Below, piece by piece: positions 33,119-42,775 of a DNA stretch of 64,000 nt. Below the pieces are notes generated by a model, which did no database searches, was not told the origin of the DNA, and saw only the letters and a list, made by a program, of their open reading frames with translations. This stretch comes from an uncultured Ellagibacter sp. (GTDB lineage: Bacteria > Actinomycetota > Coriobacteriia > Coriobacteriales > Eggerthellaceae), in the NCBI RefSeq assembly GCF_934643285.1, contig NZ_CAKUBT010000004.1:1-64000 (forward strand), given 5' to 3'. The position numbers were made by a program, and so were the translations under genes. The stretch's first letter is position 1; every line of letters begins with the position of its first letter.

Positions 33119-34102
33119 ATGGCAGGTTTCAACATAACCGTGGCCGGTGATTCGGCCATCAATCTCGAGTTCGGCAACGTCATCTCGGAGAAAACGAACG
33201 GCATCATCCGCGCCGCCGCGCAAACGCTCGGGGCGGACCCGATCAACGGCGTGATCGAGCTCGTCCCCACGTTCTGCTCGCTCATGGTGGTCTACAACCC
33301 GTGCGTCATCGGATACGACGAGCTCACCAGCCAAGTTCGCGGAAAGCTGCGCGGCCTTGTGGCCACCACGGGCGGCATTCACCGCGTGGTGAAGATCCCC
33401 GTCTGCTACGGGGGCGACTTCGGCCCCGACTTATCCGACGTCGCCGAGCACGCAGGGATGAGCGTCGAAGAGGTCATCGCCATCCACTCGGGGCACGACT
33501 ACCTCATCGACATGCTCGGCTTCCTGCCGGGCTTCGCCTACCTGGGCGGACTCGACGAGCGCCTGCACACGCCGCGCCTCGCCACGCCGCGCACGCGCAT
33601 CGAGCCGGGCGCCGTGGGGATCGGCGGCGCGCAGACGGGCATCTACCCGCTCGCCTCGCCCGGCGGCTGGCGCATCATCGGTCGCACCCCCGTGCGCCCC
33701 TACGACCCCGACCGCGAGTCGCCCATCCTGTACGCCGCAGGCGACTACCTGCGCTTCGTCCCCATCACCCCGCAGGAGTTCAGCCTGATAGAAACCCGGG
33801 TGGAAGCGGGAACCTACGAATGCGAGATCGTCAAGGGACGAGCGGCGGTCCCCCTCCAGGCTGAAGCCAACAACGGCCAGGCGAGCGCGACGTCCGCGGG
33901 ACGGAGCGAAGGCTGCGAAGCTTCTGAGCGTAGTTCCGCCGACGGCGCGATCGCCGTCCCGCAGGCCGGCACCGCCGGCGAGCGAAGCGAAGGCTGCGCA
34001 GCTTCTGAGCGCAGCTCGACCGCGGGGCCAGCCGTCCCGCAGGCCGACGCAACCCCGCAAGCCAAGCAAGAAGAGGAAGACGAGGACGCGCTATGGGTGT
34101 AA
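33119..34102 (+). CDS. pxpB: 5-oxoprolinase subunit PxpB (KipI-like)
   Basis: Subunit of the prokaryotic 5-oxoprolinase PxpABC, which hydrolyses 5-oxo-L-proline to glutamate with ATP. The family core spans about residues 1-240: GDSAINLEFGN, VCYGGDFGPDL, IHSGHDYLIDMLGFLPGFAYLGGL and TPRTRIEPGAVGIGGAQTGIYP. Beyond residue 240 lies an unusual Ala/Ser/Glu-rich tail with two in-frame copies of a 27-residue unit (starting RSEGCEASERSS and RSEGCAASERSS). Start at 33119 follows CAGGGA; an ATG 10 codons earlier is possible. Its end overlaps pxpC by 10 bp. Confidence 0.9.
   Translation: MAGFNITVAGDSAINLEFGNVISEKTNGIIRAAAQTLGADPINGVIELVPTFCSLMVVYNPCVIGYDELTSQVRGKLRGLVATTGGIHRVVKIPVCYGGDFGPDLSDVAEHAGMSVEEVIAIHSGHDYLIDMLGFLPGFAYLGGLDERLHTPRLATPRTRIEPGAVGIGGAQTGIYPLASPGGWRIIGRTPVRPYDPDRESPILYAAGDYLRFVPITPQEFSLIETRVEAGTYECEIVKGRAAVPLQAEANNGQASATSAGRSEGCEASERSSADGAIAVPQAGTAGERSEGCAASERSSTAGPAVPQADATPQAKQEEEDEDALWV
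33905..34066 (+). repeat. Two 81-bp tandem repeats in the 3' end of pxpB
   Basis: Copy 1 at 33905-33985 and copy 2 at 33986-34066, 27 codons each, in frame. Shared stretches include AGCGAAGGCTGCG and GCTTCTGAGCG near the start and GCCGTCCCGCAGGCCG near the end. Confidence 0.75.
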
Positions 34103-35196
34103 CCGTCAACAAGCCCGGCATCTGCACCACCGTTCAGGACCTCGGCCGGCGGGGATACCTCGGCAGCGGATTCTCGCCCTCGGGCGTGATGGACAAGCGC
34201 GCGGCGCGCATTGCGAACCTGCTCGTCGACAACGGCGAGAACGCGCCCGTCCTCGAGTTCTGCCTGGCGGGACCCACGCTGCGCTTCACCACCAACACGT
34301 GTATCGCGCTCACGGGCGGCAACTTCTCACCCACCGTGGACGGCGCCGCTATCCCGATGTACGCCGCAATCATGGTGCATCGAGGGTCGGTGCTCGAGTT
34401 CGGCGCGCCGAAAACCGGCGTCTACGGATACCTCGCCATCGCGGGCGGATCGATCGCGGTCCCCAAGGTAATGGGCAGCGCCTCGACCAACCTGAAGTGC
34501 GGCATCGGAGGCTGGGAAGGACGCGCGCTGTCGGCGGGCGACTACCTGCCCTTCGTCACCAAGAACGTCGAGTTCCTGGACAATCTGGGCTCGCACGCGC
34601 TCAAAGACGACGACTTCTACGATTTCTCGTCGGACGAAATCGTGCTGCGCGTGGTGCCGGGGCCGCAGGAGGGCATGTTCACCGAGCAGGGCATAAACAC
34701 GTTCTACGGCGAAACGTACACCACCACCGCGAAATGCGACCGCATGGGATTTCGCCTCGAAGGTCCCGAAATCGAGACAGTCAACGGGTCGGATATCATC
34801 TCCGATGGCATCGCACTCGGCGCTGTGCAGGTCCCCAACCATGGGCGCCCGATCATCATGCTCGCCGACCGCCAAACCACGGGCGGCTACGCCAAAATCG
34901 GCACCGTGGCCTCGGTCGATATCCCCAAGCTCGTACAATGCAAGCCAGGGCGAGCAATTCGCTTCGAGGAGATAAGCGTGCAAGAGGCGCAAGCCGCATG
35001 CCGCAAGGAGGCGCAGGAGATGCGCTCGCTCGCGAAAGTGGTGAAGCGCCCCTGCTACGGAGGGGTTTCGCCGCGAAGAACCGCGCGGCGCCTCACTCCG
35101 ATTTTGGAGGCGCAAGCCAAGAAAAGCGCTGGAAACAAGCTTTGGATAGAATTTGAAGATGGACATAACGCCGCACACGCCGGCGATCGGGCATAG
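34093..35196 (+). CDS. pxpC: 5-oxoprolinase subunit PxpC (KipA-like)
   Basis: Partner of PxpB in 5-oxoproline cleavage. 367 residues of the biotin-dependent carboxyltransferase/KipA fold: GICTTVQDLGRRGYLGSGFSPSGVMDKRA at the start, LEFCLAGPTLRF, then GVYGYLAIAGGI-like motifs and ILADRQTTGGYAKIGTVASVD-like text near residue 255. The C-terminal 50 residues are Lys/Arg/Ala-rich and may be a linker. ATG at 34093 follows GAGGACG and overlaps pxpB by 10 bp. It is followed 10 bp later by a biotin carboxyl carrier gene, a linkage seen in many pxp clusters. Confidence 0.91.
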   Translation: MGVTVNKPGICTTVQDLGRRGYLGSGFSPSGVMDKRAARIANLLVDNGENAPVLEFCLAGPTLRFTTNTCIALTGGNFSPTVDGAAIPMYAAIMVHRGSVLEFGAPKTGVYGYLAIAGGSIAVPKVMGSASTNLKCGIGGWEGRALSAGDYLPFVTKNVEFLDNLGSHALKDDDFYDFSSDEIVLRVVPGPQEGMFTEQGINTFYGETYTTTAKCDRMGFRLEGPEIETVNGSDIISDGIALGAVQVPNHGRPIIMLADRQTTGGYAKIGTVASVDIPKLVQCKPGRAIRFEEISVQEAQAACRKEAQEMRSLAKVVKRPCYGGVSPRRTARRLTPILEAQAKKSAGNKLWIEFEDGHNAAHAGDRA

Positions 35197-35206
35197 GAGG
35201 AGCAAA

Positions 35207-35755
35207 ATGGGCAAGGCAAACGACGAGAAGAAGCAGGTCAACATGGATGAATCGACCGCCGCGCGCGAGGAGAGGGACCGCGACATCCGCGCCCTCATGG
35301 CGCTCATGGAAGAGGGCGACCTCTCGGCGCTGCGATTCGACGACGGCAACGTGAAAATCGAGCTCGAGCGCAACCACGGCCCGTTCTCGCAAACCGCGCT
35401 GCCGCTCATGGCAGAGCGCGTGGGCAGGCTGCTCGACGCCCGAAGTGAGCACGGCGACGTGACCGCAGGCGCCCAAAGCGTGCCCGTCGCCGGCAACGAC
35501 AGCTCGGTCACGCTGGTGAAAAGTCCGCTCGTGGGCACGTTCTACGTTTCCCCCTCCCCTGATGAGGAGCCGTTCGTGAAGGTGGGCCAGGAAGTGCTCA
35601 CCGGCCAGACGCTCGCCATCGTGGAGGCCATGAAGATGATGAACGAGATCACCGCCCCCGCGCCCGGCATCGTGACCGAGGTGCTCGCGGCGAACGGCTC
35701 GCAAGTCGAGTACGACCAGGTGCTCTTCCGCATCGCCACCCAGGCGAGCGCGTAA
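35207..35755 (+). CDS. accB: Biotin carboxyl carrier protein (AccB-like)
   Basis: 182-residue biotin acceptor. The C-terminal biotinyl domain contains VEAMKMMNEI, with the biotinylated Lys at about 143, preceded by VKSPLVGTFYVSPSPDEEPFV. The N-terminal 90 residues are charged and helical, with an AccB-like IRALMALMEEGDLSALRF. Start chosen at 35207 after GGAGGAG; an upstream ATG lies inside pxpC. It pairs with the biotin carboxylase gene 9 bp downstream. In a pxp cluster these may belong to an acetyl-CoA carboxylase or to an unidentified biotin-linked step; this window has no other carboxyltransferase. Confidence 0.9.
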   Translation: MGKANDEKKQVNMDESTAAREERDRDIRALMALMEEGDLSALRFDDGNVKIELERNHGPFSQTALPLMAERVGRLLDARSEHGDVTAGAQSVPVAGNDSSVTLVKSPLVGTFYVSPSPDEEPFVKVGQEVLTGQTLAIVEAMKMMNEITAPAPGIVTEVLAANGSQVEYDQVLFRIATQASA

Positions 35756-35764
35756 GGGGCAACC

Positions 35765-37114
<1,350 letters not shown>

Positions 37115-37165
37115 CCACGGGCTTGGGCCTTCAAGGCTTCATAGCATAGCATTGTTGAGACGTCG

Positions 37166-37198
37166 GGGTAGTGTGCATCAAAGCGAGGCGCACTACCC
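37166..37198 (+). other. Hairpin between accC and the ycsI-like gene
   Basis: GGGTAGTGTGC and GCGCACTACCC pair over 11 positions (one G-T) around an 11-nt loop, 27 bp before the next start codon and without a T run. It may modulate read-through or mRNA stability. Confidence 0.5.
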
Positions 37199-37224
37199 TG
37201 AACTATGAAGGAAAGGCGGAACTC

Positions 37225-38067
37225 ATGACTATCAAAATGCCGGCACCCGTAAAACCGGAAGGCGTCGACGCCGCGGTTTGGGAAAAGATGCTCTCCGCCA
37301 CGCCCACCGAGGCGCGCCGCCTCATCCGCGAGGGCAGCTTCGACGCGCCCACAAGCGGGCTTTGCCCCGGGTACGCGCAGGCGAACCTCATCGTGCTGCC
37401 GAAAGAGCAGGCTTATGACTTCCTGCTGTTCGCCCAGCGCAACCCCAAGCCCTGCCCGCTTCTGGAAGTGACCGAGACCGGCGCGCGCGAGACCACCATC
37501 TGCGCCACCGACTGCGACATCGCCACCGACTTCCCTCGCTACCGCATCTACGAGTACGGCAAGCTGGTAGACGAGGTCGCGGACGTGTCGTCGTATTGGC
37601 GCGATGACCTGGTGTCGTTCGTCATCGGGTGCTCGTTCTCGTTCGAAAGCGAGCTCATCGAGGCCGGCATCGAGATGCGCCACAACACCATGGGCCGCAA
37701 CGTGTCGATGTACCTGACCAACGTCGCGTGCACGCCCGCAGGGTCCATGTCGGGAAACACCGTCATGTCGATGCGCCCCATCCCCTACAACCAGGTGGTG
37801 AAGGCGGTGCAGATCTCGGGCGCCATCCCCAAGGTGCACGGCGCTCCGCTGCACATCGGCGACCCGTCGGTCATCGGCATCGAGGACATCTCGAAGCCCG
37901 ACTTCGGCGACCCCGTCGATATCCACGAGGGCGAGGTGCCCGTCTTTTGGGCCTGCGGCGTGACGCCCCAGGCCGTGGTCATGAACTCCAAGCCGCCCTT
38001 CGCCATCACGCATGCGCCCGGATGCATGCTGATAACCGACACAAAGAACGTCGACCTCAAGGGATAG
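37225..38067 (+). CDS. DUF1445/UPF0317 (YcsI-like) putative hydro-lyase
   Basis: 280 residues, full family length. Typical segments: SGLCPGYAQANLIVLP, CATDCDIATDFPRYRIY, VSFVIGCSFSFESELIEAGIEMRH, PYNQVVKAVQISGAIPKVHGAP, then PVFWACGVTPQAVVMNSKPPFAITHAPG. The mammalian member of this family is part of D-glutamate cyclase, which makes 5-oxo-D-proline from D-glutamate, so a role in glutamate/5-oxoproline interconversion fits this cluster. Bacillus ycsI is likewise in the ycsF-kip operon. The start at 37225 follows AAGGCGGA. Confidence 0.89.
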   Translation: MTIKMPAPVKPEGVDAAVWEKMLSATPTEARRLIREGSFDAPTSGLCPGYAQANLIVLPKEQAYDFLLFAQRNPKPCPLLEVTETGARETTICATDCDIATDFPRYRIYEYGKLVDEVADVSSYWRDDLVSFVIGCSFSFESELIEAGIEMRHNTMGRNVSMYLTNVACTPAGSMSGNTVMSMRPIPYNQVVKAVQISGAIPKVHGAPLHIGDPSVIGIEDISKPDFGDPVDIHEGEVPVFWACGVTPQAVVMNSKPPFAITHAPGCMLITDTKNVDLKG

Positions 38068-38076
38068 GAGGCCCCC

Positions 38077-40194
38077 ATGCGCTGTCCACGCCGATTACCT
38101 AAAATGATTCTCGCCGCAATCCTTGCGGTGGGAATCGCCTTCCCCGCACCTGCGCTCGCCTTTGCCGACGATGCTGCCGATGCTAACAAATCGGCTGGTG
38201 AAAGCGCTGTGGACACGACCGCAATCAGTGAGGGCACAGCACAAGGCAACGACCCTGCGCTCTTCGACGAGCTTGTCGAGGGCGTGGACTATCGAGGCCT
38301 TCTCGTGACCCTCGATAAGGACTCGAAGATCAACCTTCTCTCCGCAGATGGCGAGGAAAGCGAGCTCGCACAAGGGCTTGCCGATGCGGGTCTCGCCGTC
38401 ACCAATCAGATCGAGTCCGCGGACGGATCGACGCTCGCCGTTGCCGATGTGGCAGACGACATGCGCGCGTCAGAGGCCGTTGCCGCCGCCCAGGAAGTCC
38501 CCGGCGTCGTCTCCGTGCAGCCGAACTTCGTGTACAGGCTGGTTGACGAGGTGCCCGCCGGCGCGCTGAACGAAAGCGCCGCAAGCATCGCCGACGAGCA
38601 GGCCGAAGGCGACGAGGACATCTCGGCCCAGGCACTTGGCATGCCGAACGACGATTACGTATACACCCGCGATCCGAACGAACCCTACAACCAATACTGG
38701 CTCTACACCACGCGCATCACAAGGGCGTGGAACCTCGTGCATACGGACAACGCCGTCACCGTGGCCACACTCGACACGGGCGTGGATTTCGACCATGCGG
38801 ATCTGGAAGACAACCTGCTTATGGACTACGCGTGGGATGCGTTCAACGACAAGCCACTAAGCGCGAGCGTGCCTAACGGCGACCGAATCGGGCATGGCAC
38901 GATGGTTGCGGGAGTCATCTCTGCCAGGGCGAACAACGGGATCGGCTTGGCGGGCGCCTCATTCAACGCGACTATTCTCCCCGTGAAGGTCTTCAACGAC
39001 ACGGGCGCCCCGGAGGCGACCACCGCGTCTGTTCTTTCCGGCTACAAATACGTGGTTGACCTGGCAACATCGAAGACCGTCCCCAACCTGCGCGTAATCA
39101 ACGCGAGCTTCGGCTCCTACAACACCTACTCCTCAAGCGGCTATTGCCTGAAAGACGAGGCTCTTCGCAAAGCCATCGTTTCGGCGAAAAACGCCGGCAT
39201 CGTCACGGTATGCTCTGGCGGCAACGGTAAAGACGGCGAACCGCGAACCGACAACATCTACCCCGCCGACTTCGACGAATGCGTGGCGGTAACGGCGCTC
39301 AATACCGACAACACGAACTGCTACTGGTCCGACTACAACAAGAAGAAAAACATCAGCGCCCCCGGTTTGCTGATTACCACGACCGATACCACGGGGGGCT
39401 ACTCCAAGGCCAGCGGCACCTCGATGGCGGCGCCGATCGTCTCGGGCGTTTTCGCGCTCCTGTTCGCCGCCGAGCCCGTCGCCACAGTCGACGACGCCTG
39501 CAGGGCGCTATACCTCACGGCAACCCCCATCCAGGATCCGGAAAACGACCGCACGAAAACAAGCGGCAGCAAGGGAGTCGTCAACGCCGAGAAGGCCGTC
39601 AATCACCTCTGGGGGCTCGGCAGAACCGCATTTCCCGATGTGTCCCCTGGCGACTGGTTCTTCGATGCCGCGTACTTCATGAAGGCACGCGGAGCCATGA
39701 CCGGTGACGGCGCGACGGGCATGTTCGACCCCTATAAGCCCATGACTCGCGCGATGATTGCCCAGGTAATCTACAAGGACAACGCGCCGTACGTTATCTC
39801 ACCTAGATGCAACAAGCCCGACGTCGATCAAAACGAGTGGTATGCGAGAGCCATTAACTGGTGCGTCGATCGAGGGATTATGACGGGATACGACGACGGG
39901 TCGAACCTCTTCGGAACCAACGACACGATTACCCGCGAGCAGATGTGCAAGGTGGTTTTCGGCCTCAGCTATTCGAATCTAGCGGACGCGAGCCGGGAGA
40001 AGTACGACAAGCTCCTGGGAACCGAGCAGACGAGCGACTGGGCAGTGCCGTACGTCATCTGGGCCGTTGACAGAGGCGTCATCAACGGCATCGACAACCA
40101 TGACGGAACGTACTCCCTCGATCCGCAAGGAAAGCTTTCCCGCTGCCAGGCCGCACAGGTTTTCGCAAACGCCATCAACGCTGGAATCATGTAG
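38077..40194 (+). CDS. Secreted subtilisin-like (S8) protease with SLH domains
   Basis: 705 residues. A signal peptide (MILAAILAVGIAFPAPALAFA, about 10-30) is followed by a propeptide to about 190. The catalytic triad is in ATLDTGVDFDH (Asp about 232), RIGHGTMVAGV (His about 273) and SGTSMAAPIVSG (Ser about 449); the oxyanion Asn is in VINASFG. From about 515 three SLH-like repeats (FPDVSPGDWFFDAAYFMKARG, DVDQNEWYARAINWCVDRGI, SDWAVPYVIWAVDRGVINGI) suggest cell-wall anchoring. Ribosome site AGGAGG. It is inserted between ycsI-like and pxpA, same strand and 9 bp after ycsI. Release of glutamine- or glutamate-rich peptides feeding 5-oxoproline is a possible link, but this is inference. Confidence 0.92.
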   Translation: MRCPRRLPKMILAAILAVGIAFPAPALAFADDAADANKSAGESAVDTTAISEGTAQGNDPALFDELVEGVDYRGLLVTLDKDSKINLLSADGEESELAQGLADAGLAVTNQIESADGSTLAVADVADDMRASEAVAAAQEVPGVVSVQPNFVYRLVDEVPAGALNESAASIADEQAEGDEDISAQALGMPNDDYVYTRDPNEPYNQYWLYTTRITRAWNLVHTDNAVTVATLDTGVDFDHADLEDNLLMDYAWDAFNDKPLSASVPNGDRIGHGTMVAGVISARANNGIGLAGASFNATILPVKVFNDTGAPEATTASVLSGYKYVVDLATSKTVPNLRVINASFGSYNTYSSSGYCLKDEALRKAIVSAKNAGIVTVCSGGNGKDGEPRTDNIYPADFDECVAVTALNTDNTNCYWSDYNKKKNISAPGLLITTTDTTGGYSKASGTSMAAPIVSGVFALLFAAEPVATVDDACRALYLTATPIQDPENDRTKTSGSKGVVNAEKAVNHLWGLGRTAFPDVSPGDWFFDAAYFMKARGAMTGDGATGMFDPYKPMTRAMIAQVIYKDNAPYVISPRCNKPDVDQNEWYARAINWCVDRGIMTGYDDGSNLFGTNDTITREQMCKVVFGLSYSNLADASREKYDKLLGTEQTSDWAVPYVIWAVDRGVINGIDNHDGTYSLDPQGKLSRCQAAQVFANAINAGIM

Positions 40195-40220
40195 GATAAT
40201 CGAGGCAAGCAACTGAAACG

Positions 40221-40254
40221 TGCGGCCCCGCAGGCGCCTTGCCGCGGGGCCGCA
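40221..40254 (+). terminator. Hairpin after the protease gene
   Basis: An 11-bp perfect GC-rich stem (TGCGGCCCCGC and complement) with a 12-nt loop, 26 bp after the protease stop and 22 bp before pxpA. No T run follows (ATCTCTTAA), so partial termination is more likely than full. Confidence 0.6.
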
Positions 40255-40276
40255 TCTCTTAAGGGAAAGGAACGGC

Positions 40277-41041
40277 ATGGCACGCGTGGACTTGAACAGC
40301 GATTTGGGAGAAAGCTTCGGTCGGTACACCTTAGGACTCGACGAGCAGGTGATTCCCCTGGTGACAAGCGTGAACGTGGCATGCGGCATGCACGCGGGCG
40401 ACCCTGTGGTCATGCGTCGCACCGTGAAGCTTGCCGCCGAAGCGGGAATCGCCGTCGGCGCACATCCGGGATACCCCGACCTGCAAGGGTTCGGGCGCCG
40501 CAACATGGCGCTCTCCCCCGACGAGGGATACGCCTATGTGTTGTACCAGGTGGGCGCGCTCGCAGCGTTCTGTCGCACTGAGGGCGTAAAGCTCGCGCAC
40601 GTGAAGCCCCATGGGCAGCTGTACAACCGCGCAGCCGTCGACGCGCCGTTCGCGCAGGCCATCGCGCAGGCCGTGGCCGATTTCAACCCCGACATCACCC
40701 TGGTGGCGCTCGCAGGCGGCGAGCTCGCACGCGCTGGGAAGGCTGCAGGGCTTCATGTGGCGCAGGAATTCTTCGCCGACCGAAACTACACCGACAAGGG
40801 CACGCTCGTCTCGCGCACCCAGGACAACGCCACCATCACCGACGAGAACTTCGCCGTGGCGCGCGTCGTGCGCGTCATTCAGGAGGGCTCCATCGAGAGC
40901 GTTACGGGAAAGACGATCGACATCGCCGCTGACACCATCTGCGTGCACGGCGACAACGCCCACGCGCTCGAGTTCGCCCGCGACATCCGCCGGGCACTCA
41001 CGGAGGCAGGTATCGAGATGCGCCCGGCAAGTGAGCGATAA
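40277..41041 (+). CDS. pxpA: 5-oxoprolinase subunit PxpA (LamB/YcsF family)
   Basis: 254 residues of the LamB/YcsF family, completing the PxpABC 5-oxoprolinase. Signature text: VDLNSDLGESFGRY at the start, VNVACGMHAGDP, AVGAHPGYPDLQGFGRR and VKPHGQLYN. The TIM-like deacetylase-type fold places conserved Asp and His in those motifs. Start at 40277 follows GGGAAAGGAACGGC; the frame extends upstream into the preceding hairpin and was trimmed. It is 82 bp after the protease stop and followed by the Nramp gene at 41213. Confidence 0.94.
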   Translation: MARVDLNSDLGESFGRYTLGLDEQVIPLVTSVNVACGMHAGDPVVMRRTVKLAAEAGIAVGAHPGYPDLQGFGRRNMALSPDEGYAYVLYQVGALAAFCRTEGVKLAHVKPHGQLYNRAAVDAPFAQAIAQAVADFNPDITLVALAGGELARAGKAAGLHVAQEFFADRNYTDKGTLVSRTQDNATITDENFAVARVVRVIQEGSIESVTGKTIDIAADTICVHGDNAHALEFARDIRRALTEAGIEMRPASER

Positions 41042-41060
41042 GCGCGCCGAAGTCGGCAAT

Positions 41061-41099
41061 TTTTCAGCCTTGCGCACCTTGTTAACCAAGCTGAAAAAC
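41061..41099 (+). other. Hairpin between pxpA and the Nramp gene
   Basis: TTTTTCAGC and GCTGAAAAA arms face each other around a 21-nt loop in the 171-bp gap. It could be a weak terminator for pxpA (AAACTC follows, no T run) or an operator. No other structure is evident in the gap. Confidence 0.4.
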
Positions 41100-41212
41100 T
41101 CAAGAGCACTACATTCTGCTAAAGTGATTCGAGTAATCTTCATATCCGCTTGTCAGCACCTCGAAAAGCAGACTGCGGCAAACGGACGAGACTCCAGTGA
41201 AAGGAGAGGAAA

Positions 41213-42472
41213 ATGGCAAGTTCGCTCAAGGAAAAGTTCAAGAACATCGGCCCTGGCGCACTTGTAGCAGCTGGCTTCGTCGGCCCTGGCACGGTTACTA
41301 CGTGCACGGTTTCCGGTGCAAGCTACGGTTACACGATGCTGTGGTGCCTCCTGTTCGCCACCGTTGCGACCATCATCTTCCAGGAGATGGCCTCGCGCAT
41401 CGGCATCGCCACCCAAGAAGGTCTGGGTGAGAACATCCGCGATCGCATTTCGAATCCGGCGCTTAAATGGATTGCAATCGTGATTGTTATCATCGCGATC
41501 TTCATCGGCAACACCGCGTATGAAACCGGCAACATCACGGGCGGCATCCTGGGCATCCAGGCGGTCTTCGACGTGCCGATGATCCCTATCGTCATCGTGC
41601 TCGGCATCCTCGCCTTCGCCTGCATGTGGGTCGGCTCCTACAAGCTGGTCGAGAAGATTCTCACGGGCATCGTCGTCTTCATGGGCGTCGTGTTCTTCGT
41701 GACCGCCCTGTTCTCCCCCGTCGACTGGGGCGCGGTCGCCGCCGGCCTGTTCACGCCGCAGCTACCGGCTGGCCAGGAAGCATCCAAGGGCATCCTCACC
41801 GCCGTCGGCCTCATCGGCACCACAATCGTGCCGTACAACCTGTTCCTGCATGCCTCCGGCGCTGCCGAGCGCTTCAAGGATCCCGAGCAGATCGCCGACG
41901 CGCGCTTCGACACCGTGCTCTCCATCGGCATCGGCGGCATCATTTCCATGGCCATCCTCGTCTGCGCTGCCGCGAACATCTACGGCAACACCGGCGTCAC
42001 CGTCTCCAACGGCAAGGATATGGCCATCGCACTCCAGCCGCTGCTCGGCTCCTGGGCGACGTTCATGATTGGCGTCGGCCTGCTGGCCGCCGGCTTCTCC
42101 TCCGCCATCACGGCTCCGCTTTCCGCTGCTTACGCGGTCAATGGCGTCCTCGGCTGGGGCAAGACGCTCAAGGACATCAAATTCAAGATTATCTGGATGA
42201 TCGTGCTCGTGCTCGGCTGCGTCATGGCCGTCACGCTCGGCAAGAGCCCCACACAGCTCATCCTGGTCGCGCAGGCGGCAAACGCCATCCTGCTCCCAAT
42301 CATGGCGTTCTTCGTGATGTACGTCGCCAACGGCAAGGCTCTCGGCAAGTGGCGCAACCATGCGTTCGCGAACATCTGCGGCGTGGTGTTCATCGTGATC
42401 ACGCTGTTCATGTGCTATCGCAACATGTCGAGCTTCATGACCTCGCTTGCCGCCCTGCTCGGCCTTTCGTAA
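41213..42472 (+). CDS. Nramp-family divalent metal or YcsG-like transporter
   Basis: 419 residues with 11 predicted helices. The first helix region GPGALVAAGFVGPGTVTTCTVSGASYGY carries the Nramp helix-1 pattern, but the metal-ligand motif DPGN is replaced by GPGT, and the helix-6 MPH is absent (YNLFLHASGAAERF instead). Transporters with these changes are the YcsG branch, always near pxpA, and are thought to move something other than Mn or Fe, perhaps 5-oxoproline. That is inference from the cluster. Ribosome site GGAGAGGAAA. A strong terminator follows. Confidence 0.86.
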   Translation: MASSLKEKFKNIGPGALVAAGFVGPGTVTTCTVSGASYGYTMLWCLLFATVATIIFQEMASRIGIATQEGLGENIRDRISNPALKWIAIVIVIIAIFIGNTAYETGNITGGILGIQAVFDVPMIPIVIVLGILAFACMWVGSYKLVEKILTGIVVFMGVVFFVTALFSPVDWGAVAAGLFTPQLPAGQEASKGILTAVGLIGTTIVPYNLFLHASGAAERFKDPEQIADARFDTVLSIGIGGIISMAILVCAAANIYGNTGVTVSNGKDMAIALQPLLGSWATFMIGVGLLAAGFSSAITAPLSAAYAVNGVLGWGKTLKDIKFKIIWMIVLVLGCVMAVTLGKSPTQLILVAQAANAILLPIMAFFVMYVANGKALGKWRNHAFANICGVVFIVITLFMCYRNMSSFMTSLAALLGLS

Positions 42473-42775
42473 GAGCCTAAGCGCTGCAAGAAGCGCGCAC
42501 AATCGCACCACACTTGGCGCACACCATCGCACAACAACTGAAGGGCTCCCGTACACAACGAACGGGAGCCCTTCTTTTTCGCCCTCTTAACGTACATGCA
42601 CTTGAACTGCAGCGAACCCCGCCAGCAAAGCTCACGGCATGCACGGGTTTCAGCAATCGCAAGCAGCGAGCCTCATGCATCTGAGAGATTCGCCCACCTG
42701 GAAAGCAAGACTAAGCAAATCTGGACTCATGCTAATTTGCAAGTGAGCTTGCGCGGCCAAGAGTTAGTCGCTGTT
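42473..42775. other. 303-bp gap after the pxp cluster
   Basis: Holds the Nramp terminator, then about 190 bp of lower GC content with no convincing frame, joining the AT-richer two-gene pocket. No repeat or site was identified besides the terminator. Confidence 0.6.
42540..42580 (+). terminator. Terminator after the Nramp gene
   Basis: A 13-bp perfect stem (GAAGGGCTCCCGT and complement), 9-nt loop, then TTTTTCGCC. It closes the pxp cluster. Confidence 0.9.
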
